Origin: Streptomyces parvus
Lineage (GTDB): Bacteria; Actinomycetota; Actinomycetes; Streptomycetales; Streptomycetaceae
Length of the DNA stretch: 64,000 nucleotides
NCBI RefSeq assembly: GCF_014648875.1
Contig: NZ_BMRY01000012.1
Coordinates: 62,001 to 126,000, forward strand
Direction of reading: 5' to 3'
The stretch's first letter is position 1, and each line of letters begins with the position of its first letter. Under the pieces are notes generated by a model. That model was not told the DNA's origin and did no database searches. It worked only from the letters and a program-made list of their open reading frames with translations. A program made the translations under genes and the position numbers. Positions 51,796 through 60,616 of this stretch are shown here, one piece after another.

Positions 51796-53010
51796 ATGGA
51801 CAACGAAGTCTCGATGACGCCCCCTGCTCCCACCCCGTCCAGGGCTCTCGCCACCGAAGCCGTGCACGCCGGACGCGACGACCTCGCCTCCCTCGGAGTG
51901 CACGCCCCGCCGATCGACCTGTCCACCACCTACCCCTCCTACGACTCGCGTGACGAGGCGATGCGTATCGACGCCTTCGCCACCACCGGCTCCCTCCCGG
52001 ACGGGCCGCCGGTCTACGCCCGGCTCGACAACCCCACCACGGGCCGCTTCGAGACGGCGCTCGCCCGGCTGGAGGGGACCGACAGCGCGGTCGCCTTCGC
52101 CAGCGGGATGGCCGCGCTCACCGCCGTCCTGCTCGCCCGCGCGAGCCAGGGACTGCGCCACGTCGTCGCGGTCCGGCCGCTCTACGGGTGCAGCGACCAT
52201 CTGCTCGGCGCCGGGCTGCTGGGCACCGAGGTGACCTGGACCGACCCTGCGGGCATCGCCGACGCCATCCGCCCGGACACCGGCCTGGTGATGGTCGAGA
52301 CGCCGGCCAACCCGACCCTGGCCGAGGTCGACATCCGGGCCGTCGCCCACGCCTGCGGAACCGTGCCGCTGCTGGTCGACAACACCTTCGCCACCCCCGT
52401 CCTCCAGCGCCCCGTCGAACACGGCGCCCGCATCGTCCTGCACAGCGCCACCAAGTACCTCGGCGGCCACGGGGACGTCATGGGCGGCGTCGTCGCCTGC
52501 GACGAGGAGTTCGCCGCGACCCTGCGCCAGGTGCGGTTCGCCACCGGCGGGGTGCTGCACCCGCTGGCCGGCTATCTGCTGCTGCGCGGCCTGTCCACGC
52601 TGCCGGTACGCGTCCGGGCGGCCTCGACGAGCGCCGCCGAACTCGTCCGCAGGCTCACCGCCGACCCGCGGATCGCCCGGGTGCACTACCCGCGGATCGG
52701 CGGCGCGATGATCTCCTTCGAGGTGTACGGGGACCCGCACCGGGTGATCTCCGGGGTGCGGCTCATCACGCCCGCCGTCAGCCTCGGCAGCGTGGACTCG
52801 CTGATCCAGCACCCGGCCTCCATCAGCCACCGCATCGTGGAGGAGGGAGACCGGCGGGCGGCCGGTGTCGGCGACCGGCTGCTGCGGATGTCGGTCGGCC
52901 TGGAGGACGTCGAGGACCTGTGGGCGGATCTGTGCCAGGCGCTCAGTGACGGGCCCATTCCGTCGGCGCGGACGGCCGAGTGGCCTCTTCACTCGTCAGC
53001 CGGGCGGTGA
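51796..53010 (+). CDS. Cys/Met metabolism PLP enzyme (cystathionine gamma-lyase/synthase type)
   Basis: The 404-residue enzyme has the fold-type I pattern: VYARLDNPTTGRFETALARLEG near residue 75, VAFASGMAALTAV, LLVDNTFATP, and the PLP Lys in SATKYLGGHGDVMGG. A SLGSVDSLIQHPASISH segment follows late. Family members cleave or join the C-S bonds of cystathionine, homocysteine or methionine, and which one cannot be told. It is divergent from an AsnC-type regulator. Its last 68 bp overlap the 3' end of the convergent GNAT gene. Confidence 0.9.
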   Translation: MDNEVSMTPPAPTPSRALATEAVHAGRDDLASLGVHAPPIDLSTTYPSYDSRDEAMRIDAFATTGSLPDGPPVYARLDNPTTGRFETALARLEGTDSAVAFASGMAALTAVLLARASQGLRHVVAVRPLYGCSDHLLGAGLLGTEVTWTDPAGIADAIRPDTGLVMVETPANPTLAEVDIRAVAHACGTVPLLVDNTFATPVLQRPVEHGARIVLHSATKYLGGHGDVMGGVVACDEEFAATLRQVRFATGGVLHPLAGYLLLRGLSTLPVRVRAASTSAAELVRRLTADPRIARVHYPRIGGAMISFEVYGDPHRVISGVRLITPAVSLGSVDSLIQHPASISHRIVEEGDRRAAGVGDRLLRMSVGLEDVEDLWADLCQALSDGPIPSARTAEWPLHSSAGR

Positions 53011-54382
53011 TGACGAGCGTGCCCTCCTCGATCTGGTAGTCGAGGGGCAGCTCCAGCGCGCGCATCGCGGCCACCATGCCGGTGTTGCGGGACTGCGTCA
53101 CCGCGTACACGCTGTCGCAGCCCGCCTCCTCGGCCAGCGCCACCAGGCGGCGGAGCAGCTCGGAGCCGATGCCCCGGCGCTGCCAGTCGTCCTCGACGAG
53201 GAGGGCGACCTCGGTCTCGTCGCCGTCCCAGAGGAGGTGGCCCAGCGCCACCAGCCTGCCCGACGCCGTCTGCACCGCCAGGGTGCGGCCGAAGCGGGGG
53301 CTCAGCAGATGGCCGAGATAGCGGTCGGCGTCCGCGACGGGACCGTGGTAGCGCAGGCCCAGGGTGTCCTGCGAGCAGCGGTCGTGCATGGCGCGGGCGG
53401 CGGCGAGATCGCCGCGGTCCGCGCGGCGCACGGTGATCTCGTTACCCTCGGGCAGCGTGAGGACGTCCTCGCTGCGCGGCACACGGGGACCGAGCCGGGC
53501 ATCCAGCTCGACCAGGGCGCGCGCCCGCGCGAACTCGGTGGGCGTGAACGGCAGATAGGGCCGCTCGACGGAGATCACCCCGCCGGACGGGTCACGCAGC
53601 CGCATCACCGTCTCCTCCAGCACGCCCTCGACCGGGGCGCTCTGTCCGGTCGCGCGGCCGGTGACGGAGACGGCGGGCAGTGAGTGGATGGTGCACCGGC
53701 CGAGCAACTGGCGCAGGGCGAGCGGCAGCTCGGCCGCGTCCAGCGCCGTCCGGGTGGCCAGCGACAGCACCCGGGTCGGGGTGTCCACCAGATCGTGGGC
53801 GTCCGCCCGCTCGATCCAGGTGGAGGCGCCGCCCGCGGCCGCGATCTCCCGGGACAGCTCCTGCGCCTGGAGCGTGGCCGGGGCCCGCAGCAGGAACTCG
53901 TCGACGGTGCCCTCGGCGAGCGGGTGCGTCTGGAGGGTGAGGATGTCGACGCGGAGCCCGGCGAGCGCCGTGCACAGCGCGGCCAGACTGCCCGGGGCGT
54001 CGAGCACCGTCGTCCGCATCCGCCACAGCGTGGTCCCGGCCTCCCCGGCGCCGGCCACCCCGCCTTCGCCGGTGCCCTCGGCCCCGCCCGCCGCCGTAGC
54101 GGTCCCGGCCGTGGCGCCGGCCTCGACGGGTGGGGCGGCGTCCGCTTCGTCCGGCGGGGGTGCGTGACTGTGGCGTCGGGCCCACCACGTGTGGAACGCG
54201 GCCGTGGCCACCAGCGCCACCGCCGACGCCATGAGCAGGTAGGGCCCGTCCGGCTGGTGTCCGATCAGGTTGGCGATCGCGTCGGCCACGGCCACGGCGG
54301 TGAACAGGGCGGCCAGTTCGATCAGGTCCCGCCGCCAGTGGTGCGGACGGCGGGCGCTCTTCGCGGAGGTCACATCAGTCAT
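52943..54382 (-). CDS. Membrane-ACT-GNAT fusion protein
   Basis: The 479-residue protein has two N-terminal membrane segments (LIELAALFTAVAVADAIANLI and LLMASAVALVATAAFHTWW) and a Gly/Ala linker. An ACT-like domain follows (RTTVLDAPGSLAALCTALAGL), then a middle region. It ends in a GNAT acetyltransferase (ITVRRADRGDLAAARAMHDR, then LLVEDDWQRRGIGSELLRRLVALAEEAG) with the acetyl-CoA loop RRGIGSE. The order suggests an amino-acid-sensing, membrane-tethered acetyltransferase. The protein target is unknown. It overlaps the convergent PLP gene by 68 bp. Confidence 0.85.
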   Translation of the reverse strand: MTDVTSAKSARRPHHWRRDLIELAALFTAVAVADAIANLIGHQPDGPYLLMASAVALVATAAFHTWWARRHSHAPPPDEADAAPPVEAGATAGTATAAGGAEGTGEGGVAGAGEAGTTLWRMRTTVLDAPGSLAALCTALAGLRVDILTLQTHPLAEGTVDEFLLRAPATLQAQELSREIAAAGGASTWIERADAHDLVDTPTRVLSLATRTALDAAELPLALRQLLGRCTIHSLPAVSVTGRATGQSAPVEGVLEETVMRLRDPSGGVISVERPYLPFTPTEFARARALVELDARLGPRVPRSEDVLTLPEGNEITVRRADRGDLAAARAMHDRCSQDTLGLRYHGPVADADRYLGHLLSPRFGRTLAVQTASGRLVALGHLLWDGDETEVALLVEDDWQRRGIGSELLRRLVALAEEAGCDSVYAVTQSRNTGMVAAMRALELPLDYQIEEGTLVITARLTSEEATRPSAPTEWARH

Positions 54383-54438
54383 GTCCCCACTGTGAACGAA
54401 CGGTGTTGCCTGATCACGAACGCCTTGTGACTGATGGG

Positions 54439-57234
54439 TTACGCGTTGATCTGGTCCCCTATCGTCGCTTTTCGGTCAGATTCCGGGCCGGTGGTTCCTT
54501 GCACCTCCCGCTCCCCGAACGTGGCGAGCAGCCGGGCGGCCTGGCGGACCGTCTGGGACGAGCCCTTGCGCCCCGCCGTGGCCGCGAGCCCCGCTATCGG
54601 CTCGATCCCGCCCGTCCCGCAGCGCTCGGCGCACTCGGCCGCCACGGACAGCAGGTCCCCGAGCCCTCGCGGCGTCTTCTCGTACGCCAGGAGACCGGGC
54701 AGCATCGCCGCCAGCACGGCCAGCACCGTCCGGTAGGCACCCGTGGCGGCGGCCGTGCCGAGCGCGTCGGCCGTACGGTTCACCTTCACCAGATCGCGGT
54801 CGACCAGGATCGCCAGCTCCCGCCCCAGCGCCGCCCCGTCCAGCCGCCCCCGCGCGGCCAGCACCAGCAGCGCGTCCACCGCCGCCGTACGATCCTCCGG
54901 GTGCCGGGCACCGAGCCCGTAGGCCAGCGCGAGATGCATCGCCCCGCCCGTCTCGCCCGCGCTCTCGGCCAGCGCGGGCAGGAACCCGACGGCTCCCCGC
55001 TGCCCCTGATCGGCGGCGAACAGCAGGTCCGGCATCAGCCAGGCGGCCAGCGTCTCCGGATCGCCGGGCAGGGTGGCCGTCCAGTGCGAGGACCGCTCGG
55101 GACCCCAGTGGTAGCACTCCTGGGCGCGGGGGAGCTGAGCCCGGCCCAGCCAGTGGAAGGCCTCCGGGAAATCGCGCTGGATCACCAGCCGCTCCCGGGT
55201 GGCCACCAGCACCTGACGGGCCCCGGACGTCGTCCGCTGCCACCACGTGCCCCCCGACGGGCGGGAGACCGTGGTCGCGGGATGCCGCAGCACCGGAGCC
55301 ACCGAATCCTCGGCCCGGATCCAGGCGGCCAGCCGGTCGCCCTCACCGGTGCCCAGCGCCTCGGCCGCCGCGGCGGCCTCCGCCCGCTCGGGGTCGCTGT
55401 CCCGGCGGACCCGCAGCAGGGCCTGCGCGAAGTCGGCGGGCCCCGGGCGGACATCCAGATCCCGGTAGGTCCGCAGCCGTTCCACGAGCTCCGCCGCCTC
55501 GACCGCCCCGGTGTGCCAGGTCGGCGTCGCCAGCAGGAACGGCACCCGCCCGGCCGCTATCGCCTCCGAGGCCTCCCACACCCGGTCGAGCAGCACCCCG
55601 TTCAGCGCCGCATGGGCACAGGCGTCCGACCCCGTCACGACGGTCTGCGCCCGCCACGCGACCCTGTCCCGTTCGGACACCAGGCCCAGCAGCGAGGCCA
55701 CCACGACGGAGAGCCCGTGCGAGGTCGAGATGCCCCGCGGATCGACCATGTACGGGGAGAGACCGTGCTCGACGAAATGCACCCCAGCCAGCGCCTCCCG
55801 CAAGCTTCCCGTCAGCTCCTCCCGGTCGCTCCGGGCCAGCCGGACAAGGCCGTCGAGCGCCCGCTCGAAGCCGGTGATCCCGGCCGAGGTGTCCAGGACG
55901 GCCGACGCCGGGATCCAGTGCTCCGACGCATGCGCCTTCACCCGGGCGGCCACCTCCTCGACGAGTTCGGCCACGGTCTCGGGAGCGGGGTCCTGACGCC
56001 GCAGCACCGGCGCGGGCGGCAGAAACTCCTCGTACGCCTGCGGAGCCTCTTCCTCCTCCGCGAGCTCCCCGAACAGGGCGGTGACCGTCTCGCGGTGCAT
56101 CGGGCCCAACTGCGCGGCGGCCGAGGCCAGCTGCTCCCGCACGTCCGGGCCGGCGACGGCGGGGAGATACCGGGCGACCAGCTTCAGGGCCCGCTCCTGG
56201 ACATCGATGGCCTCGTGGCCGAACGCCTCGGCGACCGCCGGAAGAAGCTCGCCCGCCGTCGAGGAGTCCCGGCGCAGCACCTTCCCCAGCAGCGTCAACT
56301 GGGCCCGCACCAGCTTCTTCTCCTGGCGGAAGAGCACCGCCCCCGACACGTCCGCCAGCTCCCGGACCGGCAACTCACCCCGCGCGTCGAGCCGTACGAG
56401 CACCTGCTGCGCGTGCGAGGCCACGGGCGCTATGCCGTCCGCGGCCATCGCCGTCCAGTCCCGCAGACGGCTCTTCTCCTCGTCCTCCGTCGCCTCCAGA
56501 CGCTGGAGGACGGCCAGGAAGAACCGCTGGTCGACGGACTTGCCGCCACGCATCAGGCGCGCCACGCACCGCTCCACCAGATACGACCGGTCCAGCACCC
56601 CGTCCTCGGCCAGCGTACTCAGCGCCCCGGGCCAGTGGTCCTGCGAATCCGGCGCGTCGTAGAAGTCGACCTGCGGCGGCAGCTCGGCCATCTCGAACAG
56701 CCGGGGCGCCAGCACGGCGGCGTGCGGATCGTCCCGCAGGATCTCGGTCAGCGGGCGCCGGGTCCGGCGCCGCCAGCGCGCCGCGCCGACCAGCTCCGTC
56801 CAGCCCGTCACCAGATTGTCCGTGACGGGAAGCGGAACCCGGGCGATCCGCGTCAGCTCGCCGACGAAGGTGTACTCCGCTTCGGAGAGCGCAGCGCGCC
56901 CCGCGAAGCGGTGGGCGAGATCGCCGAGCCACGCCGGATCGCGGTCCTTGAGCGAGGCGAGGATCAACGGATACGGGGAGCGGGTCCAGTCCCGCAGATC
57001 ACGGCCGCCGATCCAGGTGGCGCACCCCGCCGCTCCGCTGTGACAGCCCGCGCCGGCCACCAGCAGCGCCTTGCGGATCCGGTCGCGCCGCTGCCAGTCC
57101 CAGCCCCGCACCTCCTTGCGCAGCTCCTTGAGCTCGGTGAGCGCGGAACGGCGGCCGGACCGGTCCAGGGCGAGCACCAGCGGCGGCACATCGTGGTGGC
57201 GCCCCGCCCGCACAGCGGTCAGCAGCTCGTTCAT
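54439..57234 (-). CDS. DUF6493-like large helical-repeat protein
   Basis: The 931-residue protein is helix-rich and HEAT-like throughout, with no enzymatic motif I recognise. It starts MNELLTAVRAGRHHDVPPLVLALD and carries a conserved-looking WDWQRRDRIRKALLVAGAGC near residue 50. The best family guess is DUF6493, known from actinobacteria beside SWIM proteins. Its ATG overlaps the SWIM gene stop (ATGA), so the two are a coupled pair. It may act as a scaffold for the SWIM protein; that is inference. Confidence 0.75.
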   Translation of the reverse strand: MNELLTAVRAGRHHDVPPLVLALDRSGRRSALTELKELRKEVRGWDWQRRDRIRKALLVAGAGCHSGAAGCATWIGGRDLRDWTRSPYPLILASLKDRDPAWLGDLAHRFAGRAALSEAEYTFVGELTRIARVPLPVTDNLVTGWTELVGAARWRRRTRRPLTEILRDDPHAAVLAPRLFEMAELPPQVDFYDAPDSQDHWPGALSTLAEDGVLDRSYLVERCVARLMRGGKSVDQRFFLAVLQRLEATEDEEKSRLRDWTAMAADGIAPVASHAQQVLVRLDARGELPVRELADVSGAVLFRQEKKLVRAQLTLLGKVLRRDSSTAGELLPAVAEAFGHEAIDVQERALKLVARYLPAVAGPDVREQLASAAAQLGPMHRETVTALFGELAEEEEAPQAYEEFLPPAPVLRRQDPAPETVAELVEEVAARVKAHASEHWIPASAVLDTSAGITGFERALDGLVRLARSDREELTGSLREALAGVHFVEHGLSPYMVDPRGISTSHGLSVVVASLLGLVSERDRVAWRAQTVVTGSDACAHAALNGVLLDRVWEASEAIAAGRVPFLLATPTWHTGAVEAAELVERLRTYRDLDVRPGPADFAQALLRVRRDSDPERAEAAAAAEALGTGEGDRLAAWIRAEDSVAPVLRHPATTVSRPSGGTWWQRTTSGARQVLVATRERLVIQRDFPEAFHWLGRAQLPRAQECYHWGPERSSHWTATLPGDPETLAAWLMPDLLFAADQGQRGAVGFLPALAESAGETGGAMHLALAYGLGARHPEDRTAAVDALLVLAARGRLDGAALGRELAILVDRDLVKVNRTADALGTAAATGAYRTVLAVLAAMLPGLLAYEKTPRGLGDLLSVAAECAERCGTGGIEPIAGLAATAGRKGSSQTVRQAARLLATFGEREVQGTTGPESDRKATIGDQINA

Positions 57235-58610
57235 CGCGCACCTCCGGCGACCGTCGCACCCTGGCGGACCATACGCACGGCGAGCGCGTGCTTGCAGGGT
57301 CCACGCCGTCCCCGGTAGTCCGCCCACCACTGACACGTACAGCTGAACACGGAACCGCTCTCCCGCACTTGGTAGCGGCGGTCCCCGGAAGCGACCGTCG
57401 CCAGCGAACCGTCGAGGGTCACCGCGCCTTCACCCGCCAGCCGACGGGCGGCCACGAGACGCGGATTGTGCCGCTCCGCCCGGTCCGCGTCGTACGGCAG
57501 CTCACGGTGGAAGTACGCGGCGTCCGCCAGGTCGTAACCCACGCGGCCCGCCGTGCCGAGCCGGGTCAGCGCGGCCCGCACCCGCTCCACGCTCAGCCCC
57601 GACTGCTCGGCCAGCGACGCCGGTTCGATCCGGGGCTCCCAGGCGAGCAGCACCGACACCAGCTCGGCGTCGGCCGCCGCGTCCTCCGTGGCCAGCGCCT
57701 CCAGGACGCCGCCCTCACCCGAGAACCCCCGCGCGGAGTCGGGGGAGAGCGTCAGCGTGAGCCGCATTCCCGGCAGCACCACCTCCCAGGCGCTCGCCGC
57801 CGCCGCACCGTCCGCCACCGGCCCGTACACCCGCAGGGCCGTCGCGTCGCGCAGCACCCGCTGCAACGCCACCAGCCGCTCCGGGCCCGGCAGACACACC
57901 GCGCCCGGCACCGGCCGGGTCGTCGGGCGCAGGGACCCGCCCGACGCCACCACCCACCGGGCCCCGCGCGCGGCGTTCCCCGAGGACGGGGTGCGGGGCA
58001 GCGAACGCAGGAACGCCACCGCCCGCTCCGCCGTCAGCTCGGCCCGCAGATCGAATCGGGCCGAGGCGACCTGCGCCTCCGCGAAACCGCGCAGCCACCG
58101 GTCGGGCAGGGGCACCTTCTTCTCCACCACCGGCCCGTCCAGAGTGGTCACCGCCAGCTCCTCCGGTCCCACCCGCAGATGCAGCGGATCGTCCGCCGTG
58201 ATCCGCGAAAGCGCCTCCCGCAGCGGAGCGTTCACATCCACATTCGTCGTTCCATGGCCCGTCTCCTGCCCGTCCAGCCCCTCCTGGAGCACATCGAGCC
58301 GGGCATACACCCCGCAGCAGCCGGAGAACGACTCGAACCGCAACCGGTCCCCGTTCCCCGTCACCACCGGGTCCAGCGAGGCGGGCAGCGTGCGCTGGTA
58401 GTAGCGGGCGGCGGCCACATCCGCCACCGCCAGCAGCCCACGCGCCGCTATGCGCGGATCGGAGAGGAAACCGGCGAAGAACCGCGGGTGCGCCTCGGCC
58501 CCGCGCGGGGTGAGCCCCCCTGCGGTCTCCAGACCGAGGGAGGGCCCCACCTGCGAGGACGCCAGGGCGGACGGGCGTGCGTAGGCCAAGGCCTGAACGG
58601 ATCGGGTCAT
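57231..58610 (-). CDS. SWIM zinc-finger protein
   Basis: The 459-residue protein ends with a SWIM zinc finger (CTC-12 residues-CKH in the segment SGSVFSCTCQWWADYRGR to GPCKHALAV), which binds zinc and contacts nucleic acid or protein. The rest is a conserved helical region with ARPSALASSQ near the start and a central winged-helix-like LAEQSGLSVERVRAALTRLG. It is the first gene of the pair with the DUF6493-like gene. Upstream lies the 14-bp repeat array at 58690. Confidence 0.88.
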   Translation of the reverse strand: MTRSVQALAYARPSALASSQVGPSLGLETAGGLTPRGAEAHPRFFAGFLSDPRIAARGLLAVADVAAARYYQRTLPASLDPVVTGNGDRLRFESFSGCCGVYARLDVLQEGLDGQETGHGTTNVDVNAPLREALSRITADDPLHLRVGPEELAVTTLDGPVVEKKVPLPDRWLRGFAEAQVASARFDLRAELTAERAVAFLRSLPRTPSSGNAARGARWVVASGGSLRPTTRPVPGAVCLPGPERLVALQRVLRDATALRVYGPVADGAAAASAWEVVLPGMRLTLTLSPDSARGFSGEGGVLEALATEDAAADAELVSVLLAWEPRIEPASLAEQSGLSVERVRAALTRLGTAGRVGYDLADAAYFHRELPYDADRAERHNPRLVAARRLAGEGAVTLDGSLATVASGDRRYQVRESGSVFSCTCQWWADYRGRRGPCKHALAVRMVRQGATVAGGAR

Positions 58611-58689
58611 GAAAAAAGCGTAGGACCCGCCACTGACAACGGCCCTCGCCGAAGCCTCCGTTCGCCCGGAAGCCGCTCGTCAACGACCG

Positions 58690-58815
58690 CCGTTCACCGG
58701 TCGCTGATCACCGGCCGCCGTTCACCAGTCGCTGTTCACCGGCTGCCGTCCGCCGGTCGCTGTTCACTGGCCGCCGTTCACCGGCTGCCGTTCACCGGTC
58801 GCTGCTCACTGGCCG
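58690..58815. repeat. Nine tandem 14-bp repeats with a PHO-box-like core
   Basis: Nine consecutive 14-bp units fill exactly 58690-58815. Typical units are CCGTTCACCGGTCG and CTGTTCACCGGCTG. The core GTTCACC or a one- to two-base variant occurs in every unit. It lies between the phoD stop, which falls inside the last unit, and the SWIM gene start. It is not a CRISPR: the units are contiguous, with no spacers. Confidence 0.9.
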
Positions 58816-60398
58816 ACGCGGCCCGGCCGGAGCACCTTCGTGAACAGGACCGCCCCGCCCTCGGCCCGCAGCCGCACCGTCAGCTCCGCACTGCCCCCGT
58901 CGATCTCCACCTCGCCGAAATACTGCGGCGACTCCATCGGCGAGACATTGGCCCGGTCGGGGGCGCGCACGAAGACCCGGTCGGGGCCGAACGTGGCGTC
59001 CAGCGCATTGGCAGGGAAACCGCCCGCGGCCAGCGGGCCCGACACGAACTCCCAGAACGGCGCGAAGTCCTTGAACGCCGCCCGCTCCGGCGCGTAGTGC
59101 TGGGCCGAGGTGTAGTGGACGTCGGCCGTCAGCCACACGGTGCCGGTGATCCTGCGGTGCTTGACGAAGCGGAGCAGCTCGGCGATCTGGAGCTCCCGGC
59201 CGAGCGGGGCCCCGGGGTCGCCCTGCGCCACGGCCTCGAAGTTCGTCGCACCGTCCGGGACCACCAGGCCGAGCGGCATGTCCGCGGCGATCACCTTCCA
59301 TTCCGCCCGGGAGGCGGCGAGCGAGCGCTTCAGCCACCGCAACTGCTCGGCGCCGAGGATGCCCGTGGTGTCGTCGGGCTGCCGATTGGGGGAGTTGGCG
59401 TTGCGGTACGACCGCATGTCGAGCACGAACACGTCGAGCAGCGGCCCGTGGTGGACGACCCGGTACATCCGCGACCGGCGCCCGGAACCGTACGAGGGCG
59501 TGAGCGGCACGTACTCGTGGAAGGCCCGCACGGAGCGCGCCGCGAGGATGTCCACGTTCTTCTCGGTGTAGCGGGCGTCGTCGAGGATCTGGCCGGGGTA
59601 CCAGTTGTTGCGCACCTCGTGGTCGTCCCACTGCACGACGGAGGGCACCTGCGCGTTGAAGCGGCGGACGTTGCGGTCGAGCAGGTTGTAGCGGAAGTTG
59701 CCCCGGTACTCGTCCAGCGTCTCGGCGACCTTCGCCTTCTCCTCGGTCATGACGTTGCGCCAGATCCGGCCGTCCGGCAGCGTCACGCTCTCCTCCAGCG
59801 GACCGTCCGCGTAGATGCTGTCGCCGCTGCACAGGAAGAAGTCCGGGTCCAGGCGGCGCATCTCCTCGTACACCCGGTAGCCGCCGATGTCCGGATTGAT
59901 ACCCCAGCCCTGCCCCGCGATATCGCCCGACCACAGGAAGCGCACCCCGGACCGGCGCCGGGCCGGAGCGGTGCGGAACGTCCCGTACACCGGATTTCCG
60001 GTACGGCGCGGATCGGCCGGATCGACGAGCGTCACGCGGTAGTGCACCTGCTCGCCCGGCGGCAGCCCGTACAGCGGCGTGGTCCCCGTGAAGTCCGTTC
60101 CGGGCCCGATCGACGGCCCGTGCCACCGGCGGGTCCGCCGGAACGATTCGGTCGCCGAGGTCTCCACCAGCATCCGGGCCGGCCGGTCCGAGCGCACCCA
60201 CAGCAGCGCCGACGAGGAGGTGACGCCGCCCACCTGCACACCCCAGGACGCTTCGGGCCGCCCCGCCAGGTGCAGCGCGGGCGCCGCCGCGGCGGCCGCG
60301 GGCGGGAGGGCGAGGGCCGCCGGGGCGATCAGCGAACCGCGCAGGACGGCACGGCGACCGGGAGATGATGCGAGCGGACGGTGCGGACGGTGGGACAT
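58806..60398 (-). CDS. phoD: Secreted alkaline phosphatase/phosphodiesterase PhoD
   Basis: The 530-residue enzyme carries a Tat signal with Arg15-Arg16 (GRRAVLRGS) and a hydrophobic Ala-rich core, so it is exported folded. Mature-part motifs are FLWSGDIAG, LCSGDSIYAD and VVQWDDHEVRNNW, which bind iron and calcium in PhoD. TADVHYTSAQH near residue 430 supplies late metal ligands. It releases phosphate from phosphomono- and diesters. GGAGG precedes ATG 60398 by 8 nt. PhoD genes in Streptomyces are usually PhoP-controlled; a candidate box is at 60505. Confidence 0.94.
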   Translation of the reverse strand: MSHRPHRPLASSPGRRAVLRGSLIAPAALALPPAAAAAAPALHLAGRPEASWGVQVGGVTSSSALLWVRSDRPARMLVETSATESFRRTRRWHGPSIGPGTDFTGTTPLYGLPPGEQVHYRVTLVDPADPRRTGNPVYGTFRTAPARRRSGVRFLWSGDIAGQGWGINPDIGGYRVYEEMRRLDPDFFLCSGDSIYADGPLEESVTLPDGRIWRNVMTEEKAKVAETLDEYRGNFRYNLLDRNVRRFNAQVPSVVQWDDHEVRNNWYPGQILDDARYTEKNVDILAARSVRAFHEYVPLTPSYGSGRRSRMYRVVHHGPLLDVFVLDMRSYRNANSPNRQPDDTTGILGAEQLRWLKRSLAASRAEWKVIAADMPLGLVVPDGATNFEAVAQGDPGAPLGRELQIAELLRFVKHRRITGTVWLTADVHYTSAQHYAPERAAFKDFAPFWEFVSGPLAAGGFPANALDATFGPDRVFVRAPDRANVSPMESPQYFGEVEIDGGSAELTVRLRAEGGAVLFTKVLRPGRVGQ

Positions 60399-60504
60399 CG
60401 AAGCGCCTCCAGGGAGGTGGTCGGGCGGTGCACCGTACGTGGGAGGGCGCGGCCTCGCCCGGTACGGAGCCGGTCTGCGCCATGCCTAGTGCCCCGCGGC
60501 AGCC

Positions 60505-60526
60505 GGAGCCCGAACCCCGGATGAAC
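60505..60526 (-). promoter_or_regulatory. Candidate PHO box upstream of phoD
   Basis: On the minus strand an 11-bp unit GTTCATCCGGG, matching the GTTCA-YY core, is followed immediately by a weaker unit starting GTTCG. This is the direct-repeat layout of PhoP boxes, about 110 nt before the phoD start. Confidence 0.35.
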
Positions 60527-60535
60527 GGCGCCCGT

Positions 60536-60616
60536 CAGCCGGAAACGGCGCATCCGACCGCTCAGCCGAGAACGGCCCGTCCGACCGCTCAGCCGGAATG
60601 AGTCCGTCCGGTCCGC
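60536..60616. repeat. 27-bp tandem repeat at the MocR gene 3' end
   Basis: Two near-identical 27-bp units (60536-60562 and 60563-60589, both starting CAGCCG and ending CCGACCGCT) are followed by a diverged third unit running to 60616. The third unit covers the last codons and stop of the MocR-type gene, so the array looks like duplicated coding sequence. Confidence 0.75.

Noticed and set aside
54403..57318. A 971-codon plus-strand frame opposite the DUF6493-like gene
   Set aside because: The minus strand has natural amino-acid composition and a coupled start; this one is Arg/Gln/Pro-rich shadow.
58690..58815. CRISPR array
   Set aside because: The 14-bp units are contiguous, with no unique spacers, and no cas genes are present.
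57288..60368. A 1026-codon plus-strand open frame across the SWIM and phoD genes
   Set aside because: It runs through two well-supported minus-strand genes and the repeat array and encodes low-complexity Arg/Gln/His text.
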